A stretch of 64,000 bases of DNA from Cercis canadensis (lineage: Eukaryota > Streptophyta > Magnoliopsida > Fabales > Fabaceae): NCBI GenBank assembly GCA_003255065.1, contig QAOA01008075.1, forward strand, positions 61,194 through 125,193. The letters run 5' to 3'. The translations under genes and the position numbers were made by a program. Each line of letters begins with the position of its first letter. Position 1 is the first letter of the stretch. Under the pieces are notes generated by a model, which was not told the origin of the DNA, made no database searches, and saw only the letters and a program-made list of their open reading frames with translations. This document shows positions 48,053 to 59,293 of this stretch, piece by piece.

Positions 48053-48329
48053 TGATACGAAGGAATTTGGAGTTAAGGAGTAGGAAGGAATAAAAGAGAG
48101 AAGAAACTCTTTGGTGAAAAAATTGCATGCATTTATTGAATTCATTCAGGCTATATATAGCCATACACAAGAAGAGAAAATAACAACAAAGCTGAAGAGA
48201 ATAAACAAAGCTGAAAAATAGGAAATGCTGCAGAATAGACAATAGAATAGTACCCACTCTAGCCACTAGACCCACTACCACTTTCCATCTTGTTGCCACT
48301 ATTGGCACGTGTATAGTATGCACATATCA
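48053..48329 (-). repeat. Right LTR of the gypsy element (true 5' LTR, minus orientation)
   Basis: It is 277 bp with termini TGATA...TATCA on the minus strand, directly followed by the primer-binding site. The sequence GGCTATATATAGCC about 120 bp before its 3' end on the minus strand contains a TATA motif that could be the U3 promoter. Confidence 0.88.
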
Positions 48330-49130
48330 TCTATCTCTCTTTCTCTGCCTTTGTTTTAATTTTTTTGGTTCGATTTGTCTAAAAGAAAAAAATGAGAATT
48401 GAGTGAAATTGTGTAGACAAATATGTGAATATGCTGTGTGTAGTTCTTAACCAACGAGAGAATGAAAAATTTAGCAGACACAAAAAAAAAATGTGAGATA
48501 GTGTTGGTACCTAGGGTGCTCTCTGGATTCTCTACGTCTCTCCACTTCCTTCAACTTTTCGGATTTTCCTTTGTGCGTGAATTTTGGTTCTCTTTTATGG
48601 GGGTGTTTATTGTTTCCTCTCTATTTTCCAGAGTTTCTATATTCTTTCTATGTCTTTTTTCCGTTCCTTTCACTACAAAATTTTGGTGCTCTGATATCTC
48701 ACTCTCTATCTCCGTATTTGCTTCATTTTGTGAGGCTTTTATAGCCAGAGCTTCGTACAAGTTGCACTGTTAACTTTCTTGTTTCCTGTTTTCAAGCTAC
48801 AAGAAGCATGGTGGATGAGTGACCGGACTGGTGACTTTGCCAAAAGCTGGATTGCTACCTTGCGTGTTGCCTACAATAGCATTTATTGTTTCTTTGCTTT
48901 TTATTTTATTATTTATTTTTAATAATAATAATAATAATAATTTTTTTGTATTTTTGTACTTTTTTTAAGTTATTATTTTTTTTTTGTGATTTTTGTTAGC
49001 ATTTCAACATTTTTAGCTATATCTACTTTATTTTATAGTATTAAAATGTTTCAATTGATCAAATAGAGATATGGTTCCAAAGACCATCCAAAAAATAATC
49101 CATGTACAAATTTGGGTGTCAACACTTACT

Positions 49131-49381
49131 GTGATAACACCATTCATGATCCCATCCCAACAAATAATGCAACTATCAAGGGAGGATCAACAAGAAATTC
49201 TAGAAAATTTGCAACAAGCCAGAGAGACAGAGGAAAGAGACCTCTGGAACAAGATCAATCAACTGACTTCACAGGGCTATCAAAGGAGGACAGTAGCTTT
49301 TCACCATCACATCTGGAGTTAGGTGGCAAAACCAAAAGCCTTCGTGGAGATGCTGTTAGGAAAAATGCTAATGGAGACTAA
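49131..49381 (+). pseudogene. LINE ORF1 C-terminal fragment
   Basis: The frame reads TIHDPIPTNNATIKGGS, then DRGKRPLEQDQSTDF and ends KNANGD before a stop. It is hydrophilic with no catalytic motif, as expected for the poorly conserved C-terminal part of plant LINE ORF1. It follows the CTTAC target duplication directly, so it continues the fragment that ends at 41102, although the frame has shifted. Confidence 0.5.
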
Positions 49382-49389
49382 AATAGAAT

Positions 49390-50013
49390 GACTTTGAGGT
49401 GTGAATAATTACACTGTTTTGAGTGTAATATTGTTTTTCTATAAAAAGTAAGTTATCCCAAGATATAACAAAGCCTTAAAAAACTTTCAATGGAAAAGTG
49501 AATCTTTAATGCATTAGGGAGTTCCCTTTTATAGAGTTGAAAAGGCACTAATGAACAAATATAGTTGGTCAGTAATTAACAGACATAATTGTCTATTCAG
49601 AATAGTCACAATTGTCTGTTCGGAATAGTCACAATTGTCTGTTCGAAATAGACACAACAGTCTGTTCAAAACAGACACAATTGTCTATTCGGGTTTACTC
49701 ATCCGAACCGATTAACTTAATTAACCACCATTTGAATCGAGTCAAATCGACCTGACTCGGTCCGGTCCAGATATTAAAACCAAATGTTAAAATATTTTTC
49801 AAATCGATCAAGGCTCAAGATGCCCCAAGTGCTAATCAAAGACCATTAATGGACTTTGACTTGCTAGGCTATTTGGGCTTGCCAAATGGGCTTGTGCCCA
49901 TTTATCTGAAGTTACTCTATAACTTTAGTTTGTCTTTATAAAATCTTTTACATACTCTAATTTAACCAATGTGAGACTTGGTTTTATAAGCACATTTACA
50001 AACTATTTCAACA
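49390..50013. repeat. Non-LINE insert with five 23-bp minisatellite units
   Basis: LINE-like text seems interrupted between about 49390 and about 50013. Inside, five units of about 23 bp run from 49582 to 49697 (consensus CACAATTGTCTGTTCGGAATAGT with variants). The right part has CCAATGTGAGACTTGG and ends AAACTATTTCAACA, which looks like the end of a small LTR. No target duplication was found, so the limits are approximate. Confidence 0.45.
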
Positions 50014-50621
50014 GATGCATGTCAAACTGTGGAAGAACCTCTAAGTGGGCATTAGCAAGCAAACCAAATGGGTGCAGGCTTCCCAACATGCTATGAATAG
50101 CACAAATGAAAGCATTAAAGGATGCAGCCACCATTCAAGAATTTCTAGACTTGCACAAAGAAAAAAATATTGTAATACTTCCACCATTCAAGAATTTCTA
50201 GAAGATACTTTGCTAGATGGAAATCTAAACAAAGTAAAGGATCAGACATGGCCACTGTGATTGAAGCTACGCCTTCTACTCAAAACACCTCTAAGAGAGC
50301 AGATGTAGGGGAACCAAGAGTGGGGATCTCCTTCACCGGTTTAAGGATAGAGATAACCCACTTCTCCGCAAAATTCTGGTTAGGCTAGACATAGGTTGCT
50401 CACAATATCAAGTGGTGTGCAAGCTGCAAGTCCAAGATCATATGACAAGGACGTGTGTACAACAATGGTTGGAGTCCAAGCGCTCTGACTAGAAAGACTT
50501 CGTCAATAGCCCCATGCAAATAAATAATCCAATGTGTGTTTTAGCTTGGAATGTTGGTGGTGCAACACAGGCTAACTTCAAGAGAGTCTTCAATGACTTA
50601 GTAGCAAGGTATAGATTGTAT

Positions 50622-51049
50622 TGTTAGCCACGTTTAAAGTAACTAACTAATAGTGGCCCACTATCTGAGATAAGTTTTATCAAATAATGAGCATGTGAGA
50701 TAATTATGAAAGAATATTCCTATCTCATTGTGAAATTTAAATAGTTAGTTACAAAATTTTTAGTTATCCTGATTGTGGAAACTACTACAGTCTACTATAA
50801 ATAGGACAGAGTCCCTAGCCTAGCACACACATATATGGTAAAGTTCTGAATCACCATCATTCAGAACATAAAGAAATAGGCATACGCTAGAAGCACTCTG
50901 TTCTTGAAGATCTTGAGAACTCTGAAGAGATTCAACAAGCAATGGCAAGAGGTATTTATATTTCTTCCGCTGATAATTGTTGCATGACATGTTAAGCACA
51001 TTTTATGAACCAATTTTATATACATGAGATAAAACGCAAATGTCTATCA
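50622..51049 (+). repeat. 5' LTR of the copia element
   Basis: 428 bp. A TATA-like CTATAAATAGG lies about 175 bp into its second half (around 50798), with AGCACACACATATATGG following. It is followed by TT and the primer-binding site. Confidence 0.9.
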
Positions 51050-51447
51050 TTTGGTATCAGAGCCAGGTTATGTTTCCTAATTTGCCTTGCTTCTAGTTTT
51101 GTTATTGATTGATGTTTCGGCTCTAGATTAGTTCATTGTTATTTCGGTTCTATTACATGTTTAGCCTCTCTGTTTCGGTTAATAAACTAGTTTAAAATGC
51201 ATGGACTTGGTTTAACATTAATGGCCGAATATAAGGAACAAAACCGAAACCATTAATGGCATTTTCTCATAAAACCCCAATTTGATATATAGTTATTTTC
51301 ATAAAGTAATTGTAGAAATTTCTATAGGGGTTTATCAGAGGATTAGAAACTAAGAAAAATGGTGTAAAGAACGCTTAAAATGGGCTAGAAATGGATGAAA
51401 ACTAGTTGGGTACAGAACTGGGTCCAAAACCGGGTCGGGTGACCCGT

Positions 51448-52046
51448 TTCACAAGAGAAACGGGTGAGGAAGATGAAGTTTTGCCCATCCAGACAAAGCC
51501 CACTCACAACCAAGGCGCGTGTAGGCGCTTGGAGCCTAACCCCTTGGAGATTTTTCACCAAATTTTGCAAATCTTCCTCACTCGCCCAGTACTATTTTTT
51601 GTAAAATTTTGGGAATTTTTGGATATCTAGAATTATTTTGCCTCAAAATTTTGAAACTTTAAAGGACAGAAAATATACTGTACTCTCATATTTTTGGCCT
51701 AAAATTTTTACTGAATGTTCTTTTCACTGTTTCCAACATCATACATNTTCACAAGAGAAACGGGTGAGGAAGATGAAGTTTTGCCCATCCAGACAAAGCC
51801 CACTCACAACCAAGGCGCGTGTAGGCGCTTGGAGCCTAACCCCTTGGAGATTTTTCACCAAATTTTGCAAATCGTCCTCACTCGCCCAATACTATTTTTT
51901 GTAAAATTTTGGGAATTTTTGGATATCTAGAATTAGTTTGCCTCAAAATTTTGAAACTTTAAAGGATAGAAAATATACTGTGCTCTCAGATTTTTGGCCT
52001 AAAAGTTTTACTGAATGTTCTTTTCACTATTTCCAACATCATACAT
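51448..52046. repeat. 299-bp direct duplication joined by a single N (probable assembly seam)
   Basis: Copy 1 is 51448-51746 and copy 2 is 51748-52046, with the N at 51747. Lengths are equal; about 9 mismatches (about 3%). It lies in the untranslated leader of the copia element. The N exactly at the joint, as at 1610, suggests abutted contigs or two element copies or haplotypes rather than a true tandem repeat. Confidence 0.82.
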
Positions 52047-52722
52047 AATGTACTCTCTGTGTTAATAAGTATAGGATGTTGAAATATTTTCTAGCCTATA
52101 TAATTGCCTATTTAAAGGATTAGTATGGAAAACTAAGATGGTTTGACTTTTGGAATAATCAACATAAAGTTGACTTCGGGTTTATAAACCAAAGGTCTTA
52201 ATGGGCTAAAAATATGATAGGACTATTATGTGGGTTATAGACACTAAAGTTGTGGACAATATCACATAAGGTTAAATTACAATCCTAAAGAGTAGCCAAA
52301 GCATCTTTAGAATTACAGTTCGTGATATTGATCACATAAAGATTTAAACACATAAAAGATTAAATTAGCATAATATCACATAAAAAAAATTAAATCATAA
52401 TCATAAAGAGTAGCCAAAGTAGCTTTAGGATTATGGTATGTGACATAAAGACTAAATTATTAAAGTTTGAATATTAAAATAATTACTTGGCCCTATAGGG
52501 GAGTGATTGTTTTAATAATCTAAATAAGATAGTAGATAATCTAATGCCTATAGGAATGAAATATCTAGTAGTCTTATTGAATAAAGAACATAAATTCTAT
52601 GCATGTTTTGTGACCTCTGCTTAAGGAAGGTTAGAATTTATATGTAAAGTAATTGTGAATTTTATGTTTCATAATATTTATATATGTCCTTGGTATGTGC
52701 AGCTTTTCCTACTAGTGCTTAT

Positions 52723-55700
52723 ATGAATGGTAATCCTAATGTTCCAATGTTGACTAGTGAAAATGATTTTGACTAGAAAGACCAAATCTATTTGACTCTT
52801 GGGTGCTGGGATTTGGACTTGGCATTCCATGTGAGTGAGGTACCCCCTCCTCCCACAGAAAAAAGTACCCAAGCCCAAAGAGCTCACTATAAATAGTGGG
52901 AGCGATCTAATCGCTTAAGTTTGATGATCATTAAGTCTCATATAAGCAAGACCATTAGGGGTTCTATCCCTTAATGTGATACAACTATTGCTTATATAAA
53001 GGCCATTGAAGAGCAATTTGTAAGCTCTGATAAGGCATTGGCTAGCACACTGATGAATAAGCTTTCGAGAATGAAGCATGACAAAAGTAGGAGTGTGCGT
53101 GAGCACATTATGGAAATGAGGGATATTGCTTCAAAGTTATCGTCCCATGATGTTGAGATATCTGAGTCATTCCTTGTGCATTTCATTCTCAATTCTCTTC
53201 CTGCTGAATATGGACCTTTCAAAATCTCTTATAATACACATAAGGATAAATGGTCAATCAATGAACTTTTGACCATGTGTGTTCAAGAGGAAGAGAGATT
53301 GAAGCATGAGACACCTGAAAGTGTTCACTTGGTGACTCATGATAAAGGAAATGCTAAGAAGGGAAAGAGTGTCTTTGGAAAAGGCAAACGCATTTCAGTG
53401 CAGAAACAAGGTGACAACATAGTCAAAAGGTGTTATTTCTACAAAAGGCCTGGGCACATGAAGAAAGATTGTACTAAGTACAAGAAATGGCTCGCCAAGA
53501 AAGGTAACTCTACCTTTACATGTTATGAATCTTGCTTTATAGCAACACTTGGTGGATTGACTCTGGAACCACTATTCATGTTGCTAATCATTTGCAAGGC
53601 TTCTAAACCCTAAGGAAACTAGTGGGAAGTGAACAACAAGGCATTTATTCAGGAAACCGGATGCGTTCACAAGTGGAAGCTGTAGGGACCTATAGACTTG
53701 CCTTGAAGACTAGATTTTATTTAGATCTTGAGAACACTTTTTATGTACCTTCTTTTTCTAGGAATTTGATTTCAATTTCTAGACTTACAATTCATGGATA
53801 TTGTTTTAATTTTCATGGTACTACTTTGGAAAGATAACAAAATTGTTGGTTTTGGAAATATGGTTGTTAACTTATTCAAGATCGATTTAAACCCTACATT
53901 TGAGGCAAGTTTATTAACCCTAGATAATACCAATATTGGTGTTAAGCGGACCAATGCAAATGAGAATTCCTTCTTACTATGGCACAAAAGATTGGGACAT
54001 ATCTCAATCGAAAGGATCAAACGGTTAGTAAAAGAAGGAATCCTAAAGGACATTGATTTTACTGACTTTGGTACTTGTGTGGACTACATAAAGGGAAAGC
54101 AGATTAACAAGTCCTCTAAAGGTGCCAATAGGAGTAAAGAGCTTCTTGAGATCATACATACGGATATCTATGGGCCTTTTCCCACCCCATGTCTGAATGG
54201 TCAGAGATACTTCATCTCATTCATTGATGACCATTCAAGATATATGTATCTCTATCTTTTGTTTGATAAATTTGAGGCACTTGATAACTTTAAAGTTTTC
54301 AAAATAGAGGTAGAGAAACAGAAGTAAAAGAAAATCAAGATCGTAAGATCAGATAAGGGTGGAGAATATTATGGTAGATACACAGAAAAGGGACAAGCAC
54401 CAGGACCATTTACTAAATTCCTTCAAGAGGAGGGCATTATTGCTCAATACTCAGTGGCTAGCACACTTTAACAGAATGGTGTAGCAGAAAGAAGGAATCG
54501 TACCCTAATGGACATGGTGAGAAGCATGGTTAGCAATTCAAGTTTAACCATATCCTTATGGAGTGAAGCCTTGAAAACCGTTGTATGTGTCTTAAATAGA
54601 GTTCAATCAAAGGTTGTTCCAAAAACACCTTTTGAAATTTGGAACAGAAGGAAGCCCAGTTTAAGACATTTACACATATGGGGTTGTCCAATTGAAGTAA
54701 GGGTATATAACCCTAATTTGAGAAAACTGAACCCAAGAACAACAAGTGGTTATTTCATTAGCTATGCAGTTAACTCCAAAAGATATAAGTTTTACTGTCC
54801 TTCAAACCCTCCTAGAATAGTTGAAACTAGAAATGCTAAATTTCTTGAGGATCATCAAGATAGTGGGAGTAGGAACACTCAAAAGGTGGTATTTGAGGAA
54901 ACAAGGGAATTACTAGTTATACCTCCATGTATAACTAATGTGTTTCCCACCCAAGTTATCCCTTCTCAAGTTGATGTTAAACAACATCAATTGCCACCAA
55001 ATGAGGATTTGCCACATGAAGAACCCGCTAATATGGAACTTACACAACAAGTAGTAGTAGAACCAACTGATCAAGAAACAACAACTACTAATCAAGAAAC
55101 AATGGTACCAAGGAGATCTTTAAGAATTAGGAAACCAGCAATTCCTAGTGATTACTTTACATACCTCCAAGAAGTTGACTATGATGTTGGATCTAAAGAT
55201 GATCCAAATACGTTTTCACAATCCATAAGTGATTAGATTCCACAAAATAGTATAATGCCATGAAAGAATAAATGGAATCTATGGCTAGAAACCAAGTCTG
55301 GAACCTTGTTGAATTACCGGAAAGGGCATCTATAGTAGGATGTAAATGGGTCTATAAGACCAAAAAGGATCCTTCTGGTAACATTGAGAGACACAAGGCA
55401 AGACTTGTAGCTAAATGATTCATTCAAAAGGAAGACATTGATTATCATGAAACCTTATCTTTAGTATCAAAGAAGGATTCATTTAGAATAGTTATGGCCT
55501 TAGTTGCCCATTTTGATTTAGAACTACATCAAATTGATGTGAAAATGACATTCCTAAATGGAGAACTTGAGGAAGAGGTATACATGTGTCAACCCGAAGG
55601 ATTTGAAAGTCAGAAGGGTAGTCACTTGGTTTGCAAGTTAAGGAAATCCATATATGGGCTAAAACAAGTATCTCGCCAATGGTATACTAAATTTCACAAT

Positions 55701-56771
55701 GTTGTTCTGTCTTATGATTTTATAGAGAACATCATTGATCAGTGCATATACCATAAGATTAGTGGGAGCAAATTCATATGCTTAGTCCTATATGTAGATG
55801 ATATTTTACTTGCAAGTAGTGACTTAGGGCTTTTGCAAGAAATTAAGCTATTTCTTTCTCAAAAGTTTGATATGAAGGATATGGGTGAAGCCTCTTATGT
55901 CATTGGCATAGAGATTCACAGAGATAGATCCTTAAGGACATTAGGACTGTCACAGAAAGCCTACATTGAAAAAGTTCTTGAAAGATTTAGGATGAAAGAT
56001 TGTTCATCCATAGTTGCACCCACAGTCAAAGGGGAAAAATTCAGTCAACGTCAGTGTCCCCAGAACACATTGGAAAAGGATTATATGGAAAAGATCCCAT
56101 ATGCTTCAGCAGTGGGAAGCTTGATGTATGCACAAGTCTGCACCAGACCTGACATTGCCTTTGCAGTAGGGATGTTGGGAAGATACTAAAGTAACCCTGG
56201 CATGGAGCATTAGAAAGCTAATAAAAGGGTTATGAGATATCTGCAAGGAACCAAGGACTCCAAGTTAACGTACAAACATTCTGATCATTTGAAAGTGATC
56301 AGATATTCAGATTCCAATCATGGAGGATGTATAGACTCTTTAAAGTCTACTTCAGGATATATTTTTCTACTAGTTGGAGGAGTTGTATCCTGGGGAAGTA
56401 AAAAGCAGAGTCTTGTTGCGCCATCCACAATGGAAGTAGAGTTTGTTGCGTGTTATGAAGCGACATCACAAGAAGTGTGGCTAAAGAACTTCATATCTAG
56501 CCTAAAGATCATTGATTCCATTGAAAGGCCACTAAAGATTCATTATGATAATTTGGTTGCTGTATTCTTTGTGAAAAATAGCAAGATTGGAGGCCAAACC
56601 AAACACATTGATATAAAGTATCTAATGATCAAAGACAATGTCAAAGACAAGATTGTTGACATTAAGCATATAAGCACCAAGTTGATGATTGCTGATCCTT
56701 TAACTAAAAGCATGCCGGTTAAAGGATTTAAGGATCATGTAGAAAATACGGGGCTTATTAGCTCAAATTAA
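52723..56771 (+). pseudogene. Copia gag-pol polyprotein, disrupted
   Basis: Gag starts at Met 52723 (MNGNPNVPMLTSEND), has an early stop, and continues at 53038-53613 with the UBN2-type gag domain. Its zinc knuckle, CYFYKRPGHMKKDC, has lost the second Cys (Tyr instead). Pre-integrase and integrase follow (53794-54327, LLWHKRLGHIS, HTDIYGPFP, FIDDHSRYMYLY), then the integrase C-terminus (54508-55236, [13 protein letters not shown]), RT (about 55246-56189, FDLELHQIDVKMTFLNGEL and LYVDDILLAS) and RNase H (56232-56771, YSDSNHGGCIDSLKSTSGY, TKHIDIKY). Stops or frameshifts separate each block. RT catalytic Asp residues are still present in the YVDD box. Confidence 0.88.
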
Positions 56772-57126
56772 TTGTTATCATGTCTTGTATTTTTCTTTGA
56801 CATTTAGTCATTGTGTAAAAACATAAAGTTATACGCGCATTGTTTTATTTTATGACTAAAGCTTGACCTGTTTTGATCAATAAAGTTAGACCTAGAATGA
56901 ACTCATAATGAGCGATTCATAAAGTTTAATGCTTATTTAAAATAATTGTACATCATGATACATGGAAGGAAGTGCTTTGTTTATAAGCATGACTGCCATG
57001 ATTCATGTATTGAGAGTTTTAATTAAGAATTTTATAACCAACAAAGTGACATTAAGGAAATTCGGCCAAACTAAAGTTTGTCATAAGGGAATTATTTGAT
57101 AAACACACGTGGGCCAAGTGGGAGAA

Positions 57127-57554
57127 TGTTAGTCACGTTTAAAGTAACTAACTAATAGTGGCCCATTATTTGAGATAAGCTTTATCAGATAATGAGCATG
57201 TGAGATAATTATGAAAGAATATTCCTATCTCATTTTGAAATTTAAATAGTTGGTTACAGAACTTGTAGTTATCCTGATGATGGAAACTATTACAGTCCAC
57301 TATAAATAGGACAGGGTCCTTAGCCTAGCACACACACATATGGTAAAGTTCTGAATCACCATCATTCAGAACATAAAGAAATAGGCATAGGCTAGAAGCA
57401 CTTTGTTCTTGAAAAACTTGAGAACTCTAAAGAGATTCAACAAGCAATGACAAGAGGTATTTATATTTCTTCCACTGATAATTGTTGCATGACGTGTTAA
57501 GCACATTTTATGAACTAGTTTTGTATACATGAGATAAAATGTAAATGTCTATCA
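57127..57554 (+). repeat. 3' LTR of the copia element
   Basis: 428 bp, directly after the polypurine tract. It ends ATGTCTATCA and is followed by the TGTAT target duplication. Confidence 0.9.
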
Positions 57555-59293
57555 TGTATCTAATGGTCATTACTGAGACAAAAGTTGCAGATAGCAAAGC
57601 ATAAGCCATACTGCGATCCCTAGGCTTCAACGGCTTTGAGATTGTCGATTGAATAGAACTTTTTGGAGGAATATAGTCGCTCTAGCAAAGAGAAACTATG
57701 GAAGAACTTCCAAGGTATCCTTGTTACTGCCAAGGTACTAGACTCTATTTGCATAATTTCTGGTTTATATGCTAGTCCTAATTATAACCGTAGAACTTTA
57801 CTATTGGATAATTTGGAGCAAATAGTAAATACACACAACCTTCCATGTACCATAATAGGAGACATGAATGAAATCCTTGGGAGGGAACCAAATATGCATT
57901 AGTAGAGCTAGAAAAATCCAAGAATGTTTAGATAAATATGGCCTATTAGATTTAGGCTTTATGGGACCTGTTTTTACTTAGGCAAATAAGAGAGACAATG
58001 GGGCAACTTATTAGAGTGAGATTGGATCGAGCATGCACTAACACCCTATGGTTGCAGAAATGGCCAGAGTCCAAGTTATTCCACCTTCCTCGTATTACTT
58101 TAGACCATTGCCCAAACTTGTTAAATACCCAGACCAATGTTTTCTCAACCCCATATCGTCCTTTTAGGCTTGAACCCATGTTGTTCAAACAGCCTAGTTT
58201 TAAATTTTTAGTGAAATAAGCATGGTCCTCCCCCCAATTGGTAATATGTCTCATGCCAATAATCTTCTTATCCCCTTATTTAAAGAATGGAACCAAAGAA
58301 ATTTTGGTAACATCTTTGCTAGGAAAAAAAGAATTCTAGCAGGCTTGCAAGGCATTCAAATTGCTCTCTATTCCAGAACATTTGAATCACTTCTTAGATT
58401 GAGAAAAAATTGACAAAAGTATTTTTGGAGATCCTTGATACGAAAGAAGAATTTTAGGCATCAAAATCTCATGTAAACTGGCCTACTTTGGGAGATAGGA
58501 ATAAAAAAAATTTCATGCTACCACAATTCCTAAGAGATCAGTTAACATAATTTGTGGGTTAAAAGACTCAATGGGTCACCGGGTGTACGAGCCTTAAGAT
58601 GTGAAGAATCATATTGTCAAACATTTTAAATAAATCTTCTCAGTTAGCACTAAAAACACCTCATTACTTGAACTTAACTTGTCTCTTCCTTAGCCAACAA
58701 ATTTTGCAAAATCTAAATTTGACATCTATTCCCTCCTCAGAAGAGATTAAATGTGCTATTTGGTCTATTAAATCCTTCAAAGCACTAGGGGTAGATGGCA
58801 TTCATGTAGGCTTTTACTAAACCTTTTGGGAAGATACCAACTCCACCTAGTGCAAATACATCCAATTAGCTTTTGATCAACAAAGCATCCCAGTTTGTTG
58901 GAATAAGACTTTGGTTTTCCTGATACAAAAGTGCTTAGGTCTAAAATTTGTTAACTAGTTTCGGCCAATCAGCTTATGCAACTCTTACTATAAAGTGTTA
59001 ACAAAAATTCTGGTTGCTTGGCTGAAACCTGCTCTCCCTAATTTGATTTCCTCCCTCCTAGGAGCTTTTGTGCCAGGAAGGAAAGCCATTGATAATGTCC
59101 TGGTGGCCAAGGAAGTGATCCATAACATGAAAAGAAGGAAAGGAAAATATGGGTGGATGATAATTAAACTTGATCTTGATAAAGTATATGACAAGTTAAA
59201 TTGGGACTTTGTTGGGGAGGTACTTCAAGCGTTCAACTTCCCCATTGCTTGGGTTAACTTGATTGTGAGATGCATTAGCTCGGTCCAATCCTC

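Larger units (their letters stand above)
43329..48329 (-). mobile_element. Ty3/gypsy chromovirus-like element (5.0 kb) with LTRs in INVERTED orientation
   Basis: The target duplication TCTAT is at 43324-43328 and 48330-48334. The right LTR (48053-48329, 277 bp) reads in the minus direction, TGATATGTGC to CGTATCA. It is followed by a primer-binding site TGGTATCAGAGCC (plus-strand 48038-48050), complementary to initiator tRNA-Met. The left LTR (43329-43659, 331 bp) is the same sequence but in the plus direction, so it is inverted relative to the 5' LTR. It differs by a 54-bp internal tandem duplication and scattered changes. Between them gag-pol runs on the minus strand, ending in a chromodomain. 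The polypurine tract normally next to the 3' LTR is missing. Size, short LTRs and a single gag-pol suggest a Reina-type chromovirus (inference). Confidence 0.85.
41103..49124. mobile_element. Long (about 3.0 kb without its insert) Ogre/Tat-like LTR, probably a solo LTR
   Basis: CTTAC occurs at 41098-41102 and 49125-49129, on both sides, inside LINE ORF1. Subtracting the gypsy insert (43329-48334) leaves about 3.0 kb. The left part has the phrase AGTCGCCACCGATCGTTTTA, then GATTCGGGGGTTGATTACG and ATTAGCACCCTACAACGCCC. I know these from long LTRs of plant Ogre/Tat gypsy elements. The right end is TTTGGGTGTCAACA. The left end starts GAGAAAAATAG, apparently having lost the leading T of TGAGAA. 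No gag-pol of its own is present, hence solo LTR. An AAT run lies near 48912. Small frames inside it (such as 42965-43156 and, on the minus strand, 48551-48760) have no recognisable homology. Confidence 0.55.
50622..57554 (+). mobile_element. Ty1/copia retrotransposon with two 428-bp LTRs, nested in the LINE
   Basis: 5' LTR 50622-51049 and 3' LTR 57127-57554 have the same length and start TGTTAG and end TCTATCA. The target duplication TGTAT is at 50617-50621 and 57555-57559. A primer-binding site TGGTATCAGAGCC begins at 51052. A polypurine tract, CCAAGTGGGAGAA, ends at 57126. By eye the LTRs differ at about 30 of 428 positions, mostly transitions, about 7%. The coding part (52723-56771) is in gag-protease-integrase-RT-RNase H order, which is copia order. 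The stretch 51448-52046 contains a 299-bp duplication with an N. Confidence 0.92.

Noticed and set aside
43324-48334. Reading the inverted ends of the gypsy element as a DNA transposon with terminal inverted repeats
   Set aside because: The body encodes gag, protease, RT and integrase with a tRNA primer site next to the right LTR, so it is a retrotransposon with an abnormal LTR.
48551-48760. Glu/Asn-rich minus-strand frame in the long LTR
   Set aside because: Same reason; low-complexity composition of LTR DNA.
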